Source: Prostheceraeus crozeri
Lineage: Eukaryota; Platyhelminthes; Polycladida; Euryleptidae
Assembly: GCA_907163375.1 (NCBI GenBank)
Contig: CAJQUW010005773.1
Coordinates: 124,001 to 188,000, forward strand
Direction of reading: 5' to 3'
DNA: 64,000 nt
Shown here: piece by piece, positions 23,249 through 36,163 of the stretch
Numbering within the stretch: the first letter of the stretch is position 1
Layout of the letters: each line of letters begins with the position of its first letter
Position numbers and translations under genes: made by a program
Notes under the pieces: generated by a model
Told to the model about the DNA's origin: nothing
Database searches by the model: none
The model's input: only the letters and a program-made list of their open reading frames with translations

Positions 23249-23507
23249 ATGTCTCGAAATACTGAATTTAACAATTTAAAGATGGACATTTTGAAAATCA
23301 TCACAAACGTAGAACACAAGAGACGATGTAAAGAAGTTTTCGAAGATTACAGGAGGAGGAATATTAAGACAAAAGAAGAGGAAGATTATTTATTCAAAGA
23401 ATGAATGGAGAATCATAGAAACTTTTGAAAGATCTTTAACTGGACAAGAAGGTGAATCGACGTCATCATACAATTTTGACGAAGAAATACAAAAATGTCC
23501 ATTTTAA
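23249..23507 (+). pseudogene. Small RCKEVFEDY protein gene, 4-bp duplication (array copy 1)
   Basis: From ATG 23,249 the frame encodes an N-terminal helix and HKRRCKEVFEDYRRRN, then stops at TGA after DYLFKE. The next frame continues with WRIIETFERSLTGQE and SYNFDEEIQKC, ending at TAA 23,505. The break lies in AAAGAATGAATGG, which looks like a duplicated GAAT. A related protein is readable at about 61,160-61,459, and further copies are at 37,018 and 45,089. The function is unknown; recurrence with Polinton genes suggests it belongs to that element. Confidence 0.65.
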
Positions 23508-23797
23508 ATACAAATTTTACAAATATATCAAAAGCTCCTGACTCAACATTCTATCAGCTAGTAGTATATAACTGGACACAGGTACGAACAGGAATTCATT
23601 GGAAAGATTTCATCAAGATCGCCCATAATGAAATGCTGTAGAACATGGGAATCTTCTTCTGATCCTTCATTAACACATGAAATGAATATAGCAAAAACAC
23701 AAAGATAGAGTCAGGTATATGGAAGATAAGCAGTCGCAACTATTATTAAGATTAGAACAAACAGCTCCTACCCGTACTTGAGCATTTGGAAAACGTG

Positions 23798-23799
<2 letters not shown>

Positions 23800-23845
<46 letters not shown>

Positions 23846-25131
23846 ATTGCAGTATGTAGGAAGACTTCATTTGCAATGTCTTCCGTCAGCATAATAGAGA
23901 GAATTTTGTTGCTTCGTGGAGCAAGTTGTGCCTCTTCTTTCGACAAATCATCTTGATTTCTATATAATATTATCAACAAATTTTATTCATGAATCGTTAA
24001 AACAACAGAAGGTGAGTGGGAACGAAGAAGATAAGGAGAGAATTGCTTCAAATCATCCGAGACTCATTCAAGGATGTTGGCAACAGCAGTTCATCTGCAT
24101 CTCTCGACGAAAAAGATATTTTAAGTATAACATCGTGCATCTCTTCGTTGAATAAACTCATTGACTTCGAAAAATTTTCTCATCGGAATCTTCTACGCTG
24201 TTGTATTTCACAAGGTGAAGCTCTTCAACGGCTGAAGTCATTGTCCAATATGAACTATGTAAAATTCGTGAAAGAGTTGAATGAGACTCATCAAATAAAG
24301 TTTTCGCGCTCATATGTGACATTATTGATCAAATTGTTCAAACTTTTAAAGAACTATCCAAATTTAGCCAACTCTACTTGATCATTGATTCATTGAGCTC
24401 TAACATAATATCAAGAAATGGTGCTCCTTTTTGCAATTTGCATCAAACGTAAAGACGTAACTGTCCACAATAAGTTGTTCCAGGTTTCTGTACTTAATAA
24501 GTATTATAAATTCCATTTCCAAGTATTTTACTTCATTTTTAAGGGGAAGACCATATGAATCAAAATTAAAATTCTGTTAATTTTTAACGCCTGCTGACCA
24601 ATGGATGCCTTTTTGATCTGACGTGTGAAGATTTGATACGAAGTTTACAGATGGCTTATTTTTTAGCAATTGTAATTCATCTCTCATTAAGACGTCGAAA
24701 TTCTTTATTCCTAATTGATTGGCAAATTTCTTCAGATCGAAATTCGTAGTTGTTTGCTTTACACATATTTCAAAAACTCGGTCAAGTTATTAGCTTGAAA
24801 ACATAGGTCACTTATGTTACTCATTTTAATGTCCATTTTAAATACAAATTTTACAAATATATCAAAAGCTCCTGACTCAACATTCTATCAGCTAGTAGTA
24901 TATAACTGGACACAGGTACGAACAGGAATTCATTGGAAAGATTTCATCAAGATCGCCCATAATGAAATGCTGTAGAACATGGGAATCTTCTTCTGATCCT
25001 TCATTAACACATGAAATGAATATAGCAAAAACACAAAGATAGAGTCAGGTATATGGAAGATAAGCAGTCGCAACTATTATTAAGATTAGAACAAACAGCT
25101 CCTACCCGTACTTGAGCATTTGGAAAACGTG

Positions 25132-25133
<2 letters not shown>
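23800..25133. repeat. Array copy 2, internally deleted
   Basis: This unit is only about 1,334 bp. At 24,822-24,840 the protease start is joined directly to ATGTCCATTTTAAAT, removing about 545 bp that holds the NKVPGHKDC block and the small RCKEVFEDY gene. The junction lies in CATTTTA-type microhomology. The (AT)n run is about 44 bp. Confidence 0.9.
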
Positions 25134-25189
<56 letters not shown>

Positions 25190-27001
25190 ATTGCAGTATG
25201 TAGGAAGACTTCATTTGCAATGTCTTCCGTCAGCATAATAGAGAGAATTTTGTTGCTTCGTGGAGCAAGTTGTGCCTCTTCTTTCGACAAATCATCTTGA
25301 TTTCTATATAATATTATCAACAAATTTTATTCATGAATCGTTAAAACAACAGAAGGTGAGTGGGAACGAAGAAGATAAGGAGAGAATTGTTTCAAATCAT
25401 CCGAGACTCATTCAAGGATGTTGGCAACAGCAGTTCATCTGCATCTCTCGACGAAAAAGATATTTTAAGTATAACATCGTGCATCTCTTCGTTGAATAAA
25501 CTCATTGACTTCGAAAAATTTTCTCATCGGAATCTTCTACGCTGTTGTATTTCACAAGGTGAAGCTCTTCAACGGCTGAAGTCATTGTCCAATATGAACT
25601 ATGTAAAATTCGTGAAAGAGTTGAATGAGACTCATCAAATAAAGTTTTCGCGCTCATATGTGACATTATTGATCAAATTGTTCAAACTTTTAAAGAACTA
25701 TCCAAATTTAGCCAACTCTACTTGATCATTGATTCATTGAGCTCTAACATAATATCAAGAAATGGTGCTCCTTTTTGCAATTTGCATCAAACGTAAAGAC
25801 GTAACTGTCCACAATAAGTTGTTCCAGGTTTCTGTACTTAATAAGTATTATAAATTCCATTTCCAAGTATTTTACTTCATTTTTAAGGGGAAGACCATAT
25901 GAATCAAAATTAAAATTCTGTTAATTTTTAACGCCTGCTGACCAATGGATGCCTTTTTGATCTGACGTGTGAAGATTTGATACGAAGTTTACAGATGGCT
26001 TATTTTTTAGCAATTGTAATTCATCTCTCATTAAGACGTCGAAATTCTTTATTCCTAATTGATTGGCAAATTTCTTCAGATCGAAATTCGTAGTTGTTTG
26101 CTTTACACATATTTCAAAAACTCGGTCAAGTTATTAGCTTGAAAACATAGGTCACTTATGTTACTCATTTTACAGTAAATCAATTCTATTTCAGATTGTG
26201 TGAGACGGCAATCTTTGTGACCCGGAACTTTGTTCCTCAGCGGAGTTTTCAGCGAAGCGACCGATGCTACCCGCATTATGCATCGGAGCATTACTTAGAC
26301 ATCTGCCACTATTCCGTGCTTCTACCATTGGCGCTATTGTCTGAATACAAGGAGCAGCTGTTGCCAGTATTTCCATGTAGCATGAGCACCGCAGCTGCGA
26401 CGTATCGACACTTCCTGTGAGTGTCTTACGAGACATCTGCAAAGTTTAGTATTATGTCTCGAAATACTGAATTTAACAATTTAAAGATGGACATTTTGAA
26501 AATCATCACAAACGTAGAACACAAGAGACGATGTAAAGAAGTTTTCGAAGATTACAGGAGGAGGAATATTAAGACAAAAGAAGAGGAAGATTATTTATTC
26601 AAAGAATGAATGGAGAATCATAGAAACTTTTGAAAGATCTTTAACTGGACAAGAAGGTGAATCGACGTCATCATACAATTTTGACGAAGAAATACAAAAA
26701 TGTCCATTTTAAATACAAATTTTACAAATATATCAAAAGCTCCTGACTAACATTCTATCAGCTAGTAGTATATAACTGGACACAGGTACGAACAGGAATT
26801 CATTGGAAAGATTTCATCAAGATCGCCCATAATGAAATGCTGTAGAACATGGGAATCTTCTTCTGATCCTTCATTAACACATGAAATGAATATAGCAAAA
26901 ACACAAAGATAGAGTCAGGTATATGGAAGATAAGCAGTCGCAACTATTATTAAGATTAGAACAAACAGCTCCTACCCGTACTTGAGCATTTGGAAAACGT
27001 G

Positions 27002-27003
<2 letters not shown>
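25134..27003. repeat. Array copy 3
   Basis: Full-length unit with a 54-bp (AT)n run. ORFX remnant starts at 25,220, protease start is at 26,168 (-) and the small gene spans 26,454-26,712. The protease has a one-base deletion (ACACATATTTC for ACACATAATTTC) shared with copies 2 and 4. Confidence 0.9.
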
Positions 27004-27065
<62 letters not shown>

Positions 27066-28878
27066 ATTGCAGTATGTAGGAAGACTTCATTTGCAATGTC
27101 TTCCGTCAGCATAATAGAGAGAATTTTGTTGCTTCGTGGAGCAAGTTGTGCCTCTTCTTTCGACAAATCATCTTGATTTCTATATAATATTATCAACAAA
27201 TTTTATTCATGAATCGTTAAAACAACAGAAGGCGAGTGGGAACGAAGAAGATAAGGAGAGAATTGTTTCAAATCATCCGAGACTCATTCAAGGATGTTGG
27301 CAACAGCAGTTCATCTGCATCTCTCGACGAAAAAGATATTTTAAGTATAACATCGTGCATCTCTTCGTTGAATAAACTCATTGACTTCGAAAAATTTTCT
27401 CATCGGAATCTTCTACGCTGTTGTATTTCACAAGGTGAAGCTCTTCAACGGCTGAAGTCATTGTCCAATATGAACTATGTAAAATTCGTGAAAGAGTTGA
27501 ATGAGACTCATCAAATAAAGTTTTCGCGCTCATATGTGACATTATTGATCAAATTGTTCAAACTTTTAAAGAACTATCCAAATTTAGCCAACTCTACTTG
27601 ATCATTGATTCATTGAGCTCTAACATAATATCAAGAAATGGTGCTCCTTTTTGCAATTTGCATCAAACGTAAAGACGTAACTGTCCACAATAAGTTGTTC
27701 CAGGTTTCTGTACTTAATAAGTATTATAAATTCCATTTCCAAGTATTTTACTTCATTTTTAAGGGGAAGACCATATGAATCAAAATTAAAATTCTGTTAA
27801 TTTTTAACGCCTGCTGACCAATGGATGCCTTTTTGATCTGACGTGTGAAGATTTGATACGAAGTTTACAGATGGCTTATTTTTTAGCAATTGTAATTCAT
27901 CTCTCATTAAGACGTCGAAATTCTTTATTCCTAATTGATTGGCAAATTTCTTCAGATCGAAATTCGTAGTTGTTTGCTTTACACATATTTCAAAAACTCG
28001 GTCAAGTTATTAGCTTGAAAACATAGGTCACTTATGTTACTCATTTTACAGTAAATCAATTCTATTTCAGATTGTGTGAGACGGCAATCTTTGTGACCCG
28101 GAACTTTGTTCCTCAGCGGAGTTTTCAGCGAAGCGACCGATGCTACCCGCATTATGCATCGGAGCATTACTTAGACATCTGCCACTATTCCGTGCTTCTA
28201 CCATTGGCGCTATTGTCTGAATACAAGGAGCAGCTGTTGCCAGTATTTCCATGTAGCATGAGCACCGCAGCTGCGACGTATCGACACTTCCTGTGAGTGT
28301 CTTACGAGACATCTGCAAAGTTTAGTATTATGTCTCGAAATACTGAATTTAACAATTTAAAGATGGACATTTTGAAAATCATCACAAACGTAGAACACAA
28401 GAGACGATGTAAAGAAGTTTTCGAAGATTACAGGAGGAGGAATATTAAGACAAAAGAAGAGGAAGATTATTTATTCAAAGAATGAATGGAGAATCATAGA
28501 AACTTTTGAAAGATCTTTAACTGGACAAGAAGGTGAATCGACGTCATCATACAATTTTGACGAAGAAATACAAAAATGTCCATTTTAAATACAAATTTTA
28601 CAAATATATCAAAAGCTCCTGACTCAACATTCTATCAGCTAGTAGTATATAACTGGACACAGGTACGAACAGGAATTCATTGGAAAGATTTCATCAAGAT
28701 CGCCCATAATGAAATGCTGTAGAACATGGGAATCTTCTTCTGATCCTTCATTAACACATGAAATGAATATAGCAAAAACACAAAGATAGAGTCAGGTATA
28801 TGGAAGATAAGCAGTCGCAACTATTATTAAGATTAGAACAAACAGCTCCTACCCGTACTTGAGCATTTGGAAAACGTG

Positions 28879-28880
<2 letters not shown>
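27004..28880. repeat. Array copy 4
   Basis: Full-length unit with a 60-bp (AT)n run. ORFX remnant starts at 27,096, protease start is at 28,044 (-) and the small gene spans 28,330-28,588. Confidence 0.9.
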
Positions 28881-28942
<62 letters not shown>

Positions 28943-30757
28943 ATTGCAGTATGTAGGAAGACTTCATTTGCAATGTCTTCCGTCAGCATAATAGAGAGAA
29001 TTTTGTTGCTTCGTGGAGCAAGTTGTGCCTCTTCTTTCGACAAATCATCTTGATTTCTATATAATATTATCAACAAATTTTATTCATGAATCGTTAAAAC
29101 AACAGAAGGCGAGTGGGAACGAAGAAGATAAGGAGAGAATTGTTTCAAATCATCCGAGACTCATTCAAGGATGTTGGCAACAGCAGTTCATCTGCATCTC
29201 TCGACGAAAAAGATATTTTAAGTATAACATCGTGCATCTCTTCGTTGAATAAACTCATTGACTTCGAAAAATTTTCTCATCGGAATCTTCTACGCTGTTG
29301 TATTTCACAAGGTGAAGCTCTTCAACGGCTGAAGTCATTGTCCAATATGAACTATGTAAAATTCGTGAAAGAGTTGAATGAGACTCATCAAATAAAGTTT
29401 TCGCGCTCATATGTGACATTATTGATCAAATTGTTCAAACTTTTAAAGAACTATCCAAATTTAGCCAACTCTACTTGATCATTGATTCATTGAGCTCTAA
29501 CATAATATCAAGAAATGGTGCTCCTTTTTGCAATTTGCATCAAACGTAAAGACGTAACTGTCCACAATAAGTTGTTCCAGGTTTCTGTACTTAATAAGTA
29601 TTATAAATTCCATTTCCCAGTATTTTACTTCATTTTTAAGGGGAAGACCATATGAATCAAAATTAAAATTCTGTTAATTTTTAACGCCTGCTGACCAATG
29701 GATGCCTTTTTGATCTGACGTGTGAAGATTTGATACGAAGTTTACAGATGGCTTATTTTTTAGCAATTGTAATTCATCTCTCATTAAGACGTCGAAATTC
29801 TTTATTCCTAATTGATTGGCAAATTTCTTCAGATCGAAATTCGTAGTTGTTTGCTTTACACATAATTTCAAAAACTCGGTCAAGTTATTAGCTTGAAAAC
29901 ATAGGTCACTTATGTTACTCATTTTACAGTAAATCAATTCTATTTCAGATTGTGTGAGACGGCAATCTTTGTGACCCGGAACTTTGTTCCTCAGCGGAGT
30001 TTTCAGCGAAGCGACCGATGCTACCCGCATTATGCATCGGAGCATTACTTAGACATCTGCCACTATTCCGTGCTTCTACCATTGGCGCTATTGTCTGAAT
30101 ACAAAGGAGCAGCTGTTGCCAGTATTTCCATGTAGCATGAGCACCGCAGCTGCGACGTATCGACACTTCCTGTGAGTGTCTTACGAGACATCTGCAAAGT
30201 TTAGTATTGTGTCGAAATACTGAATTTAACAATTTAAAGATGGACATTTTGAAAATCATCACAAACGTAGAACACAAGAGACGATGTAAAGAAGTTTTCG
30301 AAGATTACAGGAGGAGGAATATTAAGACAAAAGAAGAGGAAGATTATTTATTCAAAGAATGAATGGAGAATCATAGAAACTTTTGAAAGATCTTTAACTG
30401 GACAAGAAGGTGAATCGACGTCATCATACAATTTTGACGAAGAAATACAAAAATGTCCATTTTAAATACAAATTTTACAAATATATCAAAAGCTCCTGAC
30501 TCAACATTCTATCAGCTAGTAGTATATAACTGGACACAGGTACGAACAGGAATTCATTGGAAAGATTTCATCAAGATCGCCCATAATGAAATGCTGTAGA
30601 ACATGGGAATCTTCTTCTGATCCTTCATTAACACATGAAATGAATATAGCAAAAACACAAAGATAGAGTCAGGTATATGGAAGATAAGCAGTCGCAACTA
30701 TTATTAAGATTAGAACAAACAGCTCCTACCCGTACTTGAGCATTTGGAAAACGTGGA
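28881..30757. repeat. Array copy 5
   Basis: Full-length unit with a roughly 60-bp (AT)n run. ORFX remnant starts at 28,973 and protease start is at 29,922 (-). The small gene near 30,206-30,465 has lost its ATG through a short deletion (TATTGTGTCG). It shares the ACAAAGGAGCAG insertion with copy 6. Confidence 0.9.
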
Positions 30758-32601
30758 ATATATATATATATATATATATATATCTATTGCAGTATGTAGG
30801 AAGACTTCATTTGCAATGTCTTCCGTCAGCATAATAGAGAGAATTTTGTTGCTTCGTGGAGCAAGTTGTGCCTCTTCTTTCGACAAATCATCTTGATTTC
30901 TATATAATATTATCAACAAATTTTATTCATGAATCGTTAAAACAACAGAAGGCGAGTGGGAACGAAGAAGATAAGGAGAGAATTGTTTCAAATCATCCGA
31001 GACTCATTCAAGGATGTTGGCAACAGCAGTTCATCTGCATCTCTCGACGAAAAAGATATTTTAAGTATAACATCGTGCATCTCTTCGTTGAATAAACTCA
31101 TTGACTTCGAAAAATTTTCTCATCGGAATCTTCTACGCTGTTGTATTTCACAAGGTGAAGCTCTTCAACGGCTGAAGTCATTGTCCAATATGAACTATGT
31201 AAAATTCGTGAAAGAGTTGAATGAGACTCATCAAATAAAGTTTTCGCGCTCATATGTGACATTATTGATCAAATTGTTCAAACTTTTAAAGAACTATCCA
31301 AATTTAGCCAACTCTACTTGATCATTGATTCATTGAGCTCTAACATAATATCAAGAAATGGTGCTCCTTTTTGCAATTTGCATCAAACGTAAAGACGTAA
31401 CTGTCCACAATAAGTTGTTCCAGGTTTCTGTACTTAATAAGTATTATAAATTCCATTTCCAAGTATTTTACTTCATTTTTAAGGGGAAGACCATATGAAT
31501 CAAAATTAAAATTCTGTTAATTTTTAACGCCTGCTGACCAATGGATGCCTTTTTGATCTGACGTGTGAAGATTTGATACGAAGTTTACAGATGGCTTATT
31601 TTTTAGCAATTGTAATTCATCTCTCATTAAGACGTCGAAATTCTTTATTCCTAATTGATTGGCAAATTTCTTCAGATCGAAATTCGTAGTTGTTTGCTTT
31701 ACACATAATTTCAAAAACTCGGTCAAGTTATTAGATTGAAAACATAGGTCACTTATGTTACTCATTTTACAGTAAATCAATTCTATTTCAGATTGTGTGA
31801 GACGGCAATCTTTGTGACCCGGAACTTTGTTCCTCAGCGGAGTTTTCAGCGAAGCGACCGATGCTACCCGCATTATGCATCGGAGCATTACTTAGACATC
31901 TGCCACTATTCCGTGCTTCTACCATTGGCGCTATTGTCTGAATACAAAGGAGCAGCTGTTGCCAGTATTTCCATGTAGCATGAGCACCGCAGCTGCGACG
32001 TATCGACACTTCCTGTGAGTGTCTTACGAGACATCTGCAAAGTTTAGTATTATGTGTCGAAATACTGAATTTAACAATTTAAAGATGGACATTTTGAAAA
32101 TCATCACAAACGTAGAACACAAGAGACGATGTAAAGAAGTTTTCGAAGATTACAGGAGGAGGAATATTAAGACAAAAGAAGAGGAAGATTATTTATTCAA
32201 AGAATGAATGGAGAATCATAGAAACTTTTGAAAGATCTTTAACTGGACAAGAAGGTGAATCGACGTCATCATACAATTTTGACGAAGAAATACAAAAATG
32301 TCCATTTTAAATACAAATTTTACAAATATATCAAAAGCTCCTAACTCAACATTCTATCAGCTAGTAGTATATAACTGGACACAGGTACGAACAGGAATTC
32401 ATTGGAAAGATTTCATCAAGATCGCCCATAATGAAATGCTGTAGAACATGGGAATCTTCTTCTGATCCTTCATTAACACATGAAATGAATATAGCAAAAA
32501 CACAAAGATAGAGTCAGGTATATGGAAGATAAGCAGTCGCAACTATTATTAAGATTAGAACAAACAGCTCCTACCCGTACTTGAGCATTTGGAAAACGTG
32601 G
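30758..32601. repeat. Array copy 6
   Basis: Full-length unit with a short (about 26-bp) AT run. ORFX remnant starts at 30,816, protease start is at 31,765 (-) and the small gene spans 32,052-32,310. Confidence 0.9.
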
Positions 32602-33320
32602 AATATATATATATATATATATATATCTATTGCAGTATGTAGGAAGACTTCATTTGCAATGTCTTCCGTCAGCATAATAGAGAGAATTTTGTTGCTTCGT
32701 GGAGCAAGTTGTGCCTCTTCTTTCGACAAATCATCTTGATTTCTATATAATATTATCAACAAATTTTATTCATGAATCGTTAAAACAACAGAAGGCGAGT
32801 GGGAACGAAGAAGATAAGGAGAGAATTGTTTCAAATCATCCGAGACTCATTCAAGGATGTTGGCAACAGCAGTTCATCTGCATCTCTCGACGAAAAAGAT
32901 ATTTTAAGTATAACATCGTGCATCTCTTCGTTGAATAAACTCATTGACTTCGAAAAATTTTCTCATCGGAATCTTCTACGCTGTTGTATTTCACAAGGTG
33001 AAGCTCTTCAACGGCTGAAGTCATTGTCCAATATGAACTATGTAAAATTCGTGAAAGAGTTGAATGAGACTCATCAAATAAAGTTTTCACGCTCATATGT
33101 GACATTATTGATCAAATTGTTCAAACTTTTAAAGAACTATCCAAATTTAGCCAATTCCTCTTTAACACTAATTCATTGAGCTGTAACATAATATCAAGAA
33201 TAAATTCATACGAAATTTACAGATGGCTTATTTTTTAGCAATTGTAATTCATCTCTCATTAAGACGTGGAAATTTTTTATTCCTAATTGATTAACAAATT
33301 TCTTCAGATCGAAATACGTA
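32602..33320. repeat. Array copy 7, truncated and diverged
   Basis: Begins with a 25-bp AT run and an ORFX remnant (32,659-33,179) that ends SSLTLIH rather than ST, closer to the intact ORFX. Only a shortened, inverted protease piece follows to about 33,320, where similarity stops. It is likely the oldest edge of the array. Confidence 0.85.
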
Positions 33321-33952
33321 GTTCGTAGTGATCCCATGGCAAAAGGAAGGACAAAATGAGTTATCATGCTAACTCAGCCCCCCCCCCACTGGAAGGAAGT
33401 TGACAAGGATGTGATGGAAGGATGGGTCCGAGAGGAGGAAACCGTTCCCTCCCCCCCTCTTGAATAAAGAAAGGAAGGAGGAACTCTCCCGTGAGGCAAG
33501 GGTGGGAGTGTCTTAGAAAAGGTGGTTCTTGGACGGCGAACGAAGCCTCGGACACGACAACGGAGGACAGATTCGGACTCTACGTGCAATTCTGCATCTA
33601 CACCTTTTCACTCTCAAATACGAACAAGAGAGATTCAATTTCGAACAAGAGGAATTCAAATACGAACTCATTTTTCTAGATTTATTTCATACTTTTGCGT
33701 TATTGGTTCACATAATTTTGCTATTACTTCAACCTTTCCTATTTAGGCTATGACTATCATACCAATATAAGCATGATAATGGTATTATCTATGAGTTATA
33801 TCTCAACACTGCAAATTAATATTTCAATAATGAAATATTTTGTACATGTATTTGTTATTTTATCTTTATGTATTATATTTTTTGCATTATATTTTCGATG
33901 AATAGTTTTTCGACAAGCAAGATACTTGGATGCGAGAGCATCCGTATGCGTA
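33321..33952. other. Non-coding stretch with a repeat shared with 59.8 kb
   Basis: No gene is recognised. The part 33,395-33,600 (GATGTGATGGAAGGATGGGT, C-rich runs, GGAGGACAGATTCGGACTCT) resembles 59,820-59,980 (TTGTGATGGAGGTGATCGGA, GGAGGGCAGATCCGGAATCT). The remainder is AT-rich. Confidence 0.5.
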
Positions 33953-34240
33953 TTAAAACTCCGGCTTAAAGTTTCTTAAAACAGCGTCAATCAACATTGT
34001 CTTTGTTGCACTGCGAAATTGGTGGGCTTTTCGAGGCCTCGGAGATTGAGGACTCTTCCATTGTGATGACCGCTGCTTCGTTTCAGGATCATACTCATAA
34101 ATCCAACTCTCGTCGGCTTGATCACTCGCGACATAAAAGTTGGATCTCCGTTGCCTCTCGAAGACGGATGTACGAGAAAGACAATCTAAGCCCTCGGCCT
34201 GACGAAACATGTTAAGAGTTTCGGTAGCTGTCTTGTTCAA
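33953..34240 (-). pseudogene. Mariner (SETMAR-type) transposase fragment
   Basis: The minus-strand frame contains DESWIYEYDPETKQRSSQWK and SPRPRKAHQ, the signature around the first catalytic Asp of mariner transposases of the kind domesticated in SETMAR. TKTMLI is followed directly by a C-terminal-looking AVLRNFKPEF, so the middle of the transposase with the other catalytic residues seems deleted. It is a dead, internally deleted remnant. Confidence 0.75.
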
Positions 34241-34450
34241 CTTTGATGCACGTTCGCTGCTGTTTTATCTGTCATGCTAACTAACGATCGCTGACTGAAT
34301 AAATGACAATGTCCGAGTACCTAATGAATGGAGTGAACGACTCACACAGGAATGGAAGTGAATGAATAGCCGGATTTCTTTTAGGGGCAAGACCGCACTT
34401 TGTTCTCTAGGATCCTAACTTTTCAGATCTGTGGAAGGTTTCGTTTCCAA

Positions 34451-34639
34451 ATGAGAGTCATGTCCGATACAGAAGAAACATTCACACCTCTTGCTAGCTC
34501 AACTCCTACGAAGAAGGAAGTTGAGAGAAAGTTTCAACAAAAAGAGGAAGAGAGACAAATGATTGAAGACTGCAAGCACCTCGCCCTACAAACGGTTGAG
34601 AGTGAGCCTTTCTTAAACGAGGCTGACTTTCAGGAGTGA
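34451..34639 (+). CDS. Uncharacterised 62-aa ORF
   Basis: The frame from ATG 34,451 to TGA 34,637 encodes an acidic, E/K-rich peptide with a likely coiled-coil segment (KKEVERKFQQKEEERQMIE). A TTTTCAG acceptor-like sequence lies about 20 bp upstream. It could be the start of a broken longer gene. No family is recognised and it may be chance. Confidence 0.25.
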   Translation: MRVMSDTEETFTPLASSTPTKKEVERKFQQKEEERQMIEDCKHLALQTVESEPFLNEADFQE

Positions 34640-34739
34640 AAAGCCTTGACAAACGGTCTTGATGAGACCACGGCCTTAACGGCCACCTAATCAAGAAAGA
34701 AAAGACATTGACTGCGCCACACGCTACATACAAATGTAA

Positions 34740-36145
34740 TGATTTGATGTTATCTGACGAAAATGAAGTGTTAAGACAGTACGACCACCAATGAATTGAA
34801 TAGGATTACCACTATCATCATAGATACCAAATTTGCAATGGGATAATCGTGATACATTGACTGGAATGTATACTTTGTTCAGAAACTCCCTGTGCATGGT
34901 GACACCAAGGTCGCCACCGTCAATAGGAATATATCTTAAAAGGGGAACCATTTGACCACCAACTTGTGTTGAATGGATAAAGTTAGTGTACATGTAAAAG
35001 TGATTGATATTCATATCGAGCAAAGATGTTGAGCCACAGTACTTCTCGTCGTAGAATATGTCACGTTTGAATCCTAAAATCTTTGTTAACTCTTTTGAAA
35101 TGTGAATGACCGTTTTACCATGTACACTGATACTGAATGTATTTGCTTTAGGATCATAGTCAAAATGATGAGTGTAGATTTGATACACACTTGTTCAAGT
35201 ATGTACAAACATCATAGCCATTGCTATAATGCTTTGGAGGTATCGGTAACTTTTCATTTGGCTTCCATGTAAGACTGGGACGTAAAACAGGGTCTGTGCG
35301 TTTGAAATAAAGGACCATTCGACAATCGGATTGCTGTTCAGATGTTATTTTCACATTCCCCCATTCATGGTGTGAATATTAAATTTTATCCTGTGCCAAT
35401 GTAGATATTTCTTAATCTGCTTTGATACTTTCATGGACACTTGAGCCCTCAAAGGGAAGGCACCACCTCCTTTTACTTCTGAAAATTTTCCGATAGGTAG
35501 AAAGAAACGTGATTTAAGATTCAATATCTTTTGCAGAGGTCCACTCACATGAAATCCATGGGAAATATTAGTCGGTCTCAAGTAGAGTGTAACTTAATGT
35601 AGATTTGGATCCATCCACCAGAACCATAGATCCTTTGCCAAATCATTCATAACAATCAATAGGCGTTGAATTTTCATATAATAGTATGATTGCTCTAAAC
35701 GATGACGGAATGATGGGTTTGTAGGTTGTTTCCATTTCAGTGGTGAAGCATTCTTAGCAATGGGTATGTCTGTATCTGCAGTGATAATTAAAGTAGGGCC
35801 ATTTGCAATCTCATCAACAGCTCGCTTTCCCCGACGGGTGTTTACTGTAGGAATAGAATTCCACTCTGCTGCATGTTCATTCAAGTTATAGCTATGTACT
35901 TATCCATTTCGCTCTAGTTTTGGAAAGTACAAGTCTTGATTCGTTGCAGTGCCTAATGTAATCTCTTCATTTGCAATGGTTCTTATATTATTCACATAGC
36001 TCAAATCTTGCAGGGCTACCTCTCAATCACCATTTAAGTCAATCGGCTGTGTTAAATCAGTCTCAAACTCGGCAGCTGTATTTTCATATCGCTCAGGTTG
36101 AGCATTACTGGGAAACACTGCTGTAAACTCCAAGTTAAAGTATCA
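34740..36145 (-). pseudogene. Polinton virion-type gene (penton/minor-capsid-like), broken
   Basis: Five minus-strand frames line up as one gene of about 450 residues. Near the start is a QPIDLNGD-stop-EVAL segment, with TGA at 36,023-36,025 where related proteins have Trp. The middle includes a WWMDP frame ending at 35,594 and pieces at 35,351-35,581 and 35,160-35,354. The C-terminal frame (34,724-35,188) has MVPLLRYIPIDGG, an NKVYIPVNVSRL strand and TVLTLHFR. The PI-x-L-x-G-x-WEVAL start and LHFR end are typical of a family repeatedly found in animal Polintons and related adintoviruses, thought to be virion proteins (inference from recall). At least one nonsense and several frameshift lesions make it dead. 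Confidence 0.55.
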
Positions 36146-36163
36146 ACATAAAGCGTCTTTTGC

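Larger units (their letters stand above)
21928..23799. repeat. Array copy 1
   Basis: This full-length unit starts with a roughly 51-bp (AT)n run that directly follows non-array sequence. It contains all five gene remnants, annotated individually below as the reference for the other copies. Confidence 0.9.
21928..33320. repeat. Tandem array of a 1.87-kb Polinton-relic unit, seven copies
   Basis: Units begin with (AT)n runs at 21,928, 23,800, 25,134, 27,004, 28,881, 30,758 and 32,602. Full units measure about 1,845-1,877 bp and are nearly identical. Each carries, in order: a frameshifted ORFX fragment (+), a degraded PRO gene (-), a conserved NKVPGHKDC-encoding block (-), a small RCKEVFEDY gene (+) and a remnant of the small membrane protein (+), then the next (AT)n. 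Shared lesions show the unit was already dead before amplification. Confidence 0.95.

Noticed and set aside
23800..32630. ORFs containing runs of Ile-Tyr
   Set aside because: They are translations of (AT)n microsatellites at the tandem junctions.
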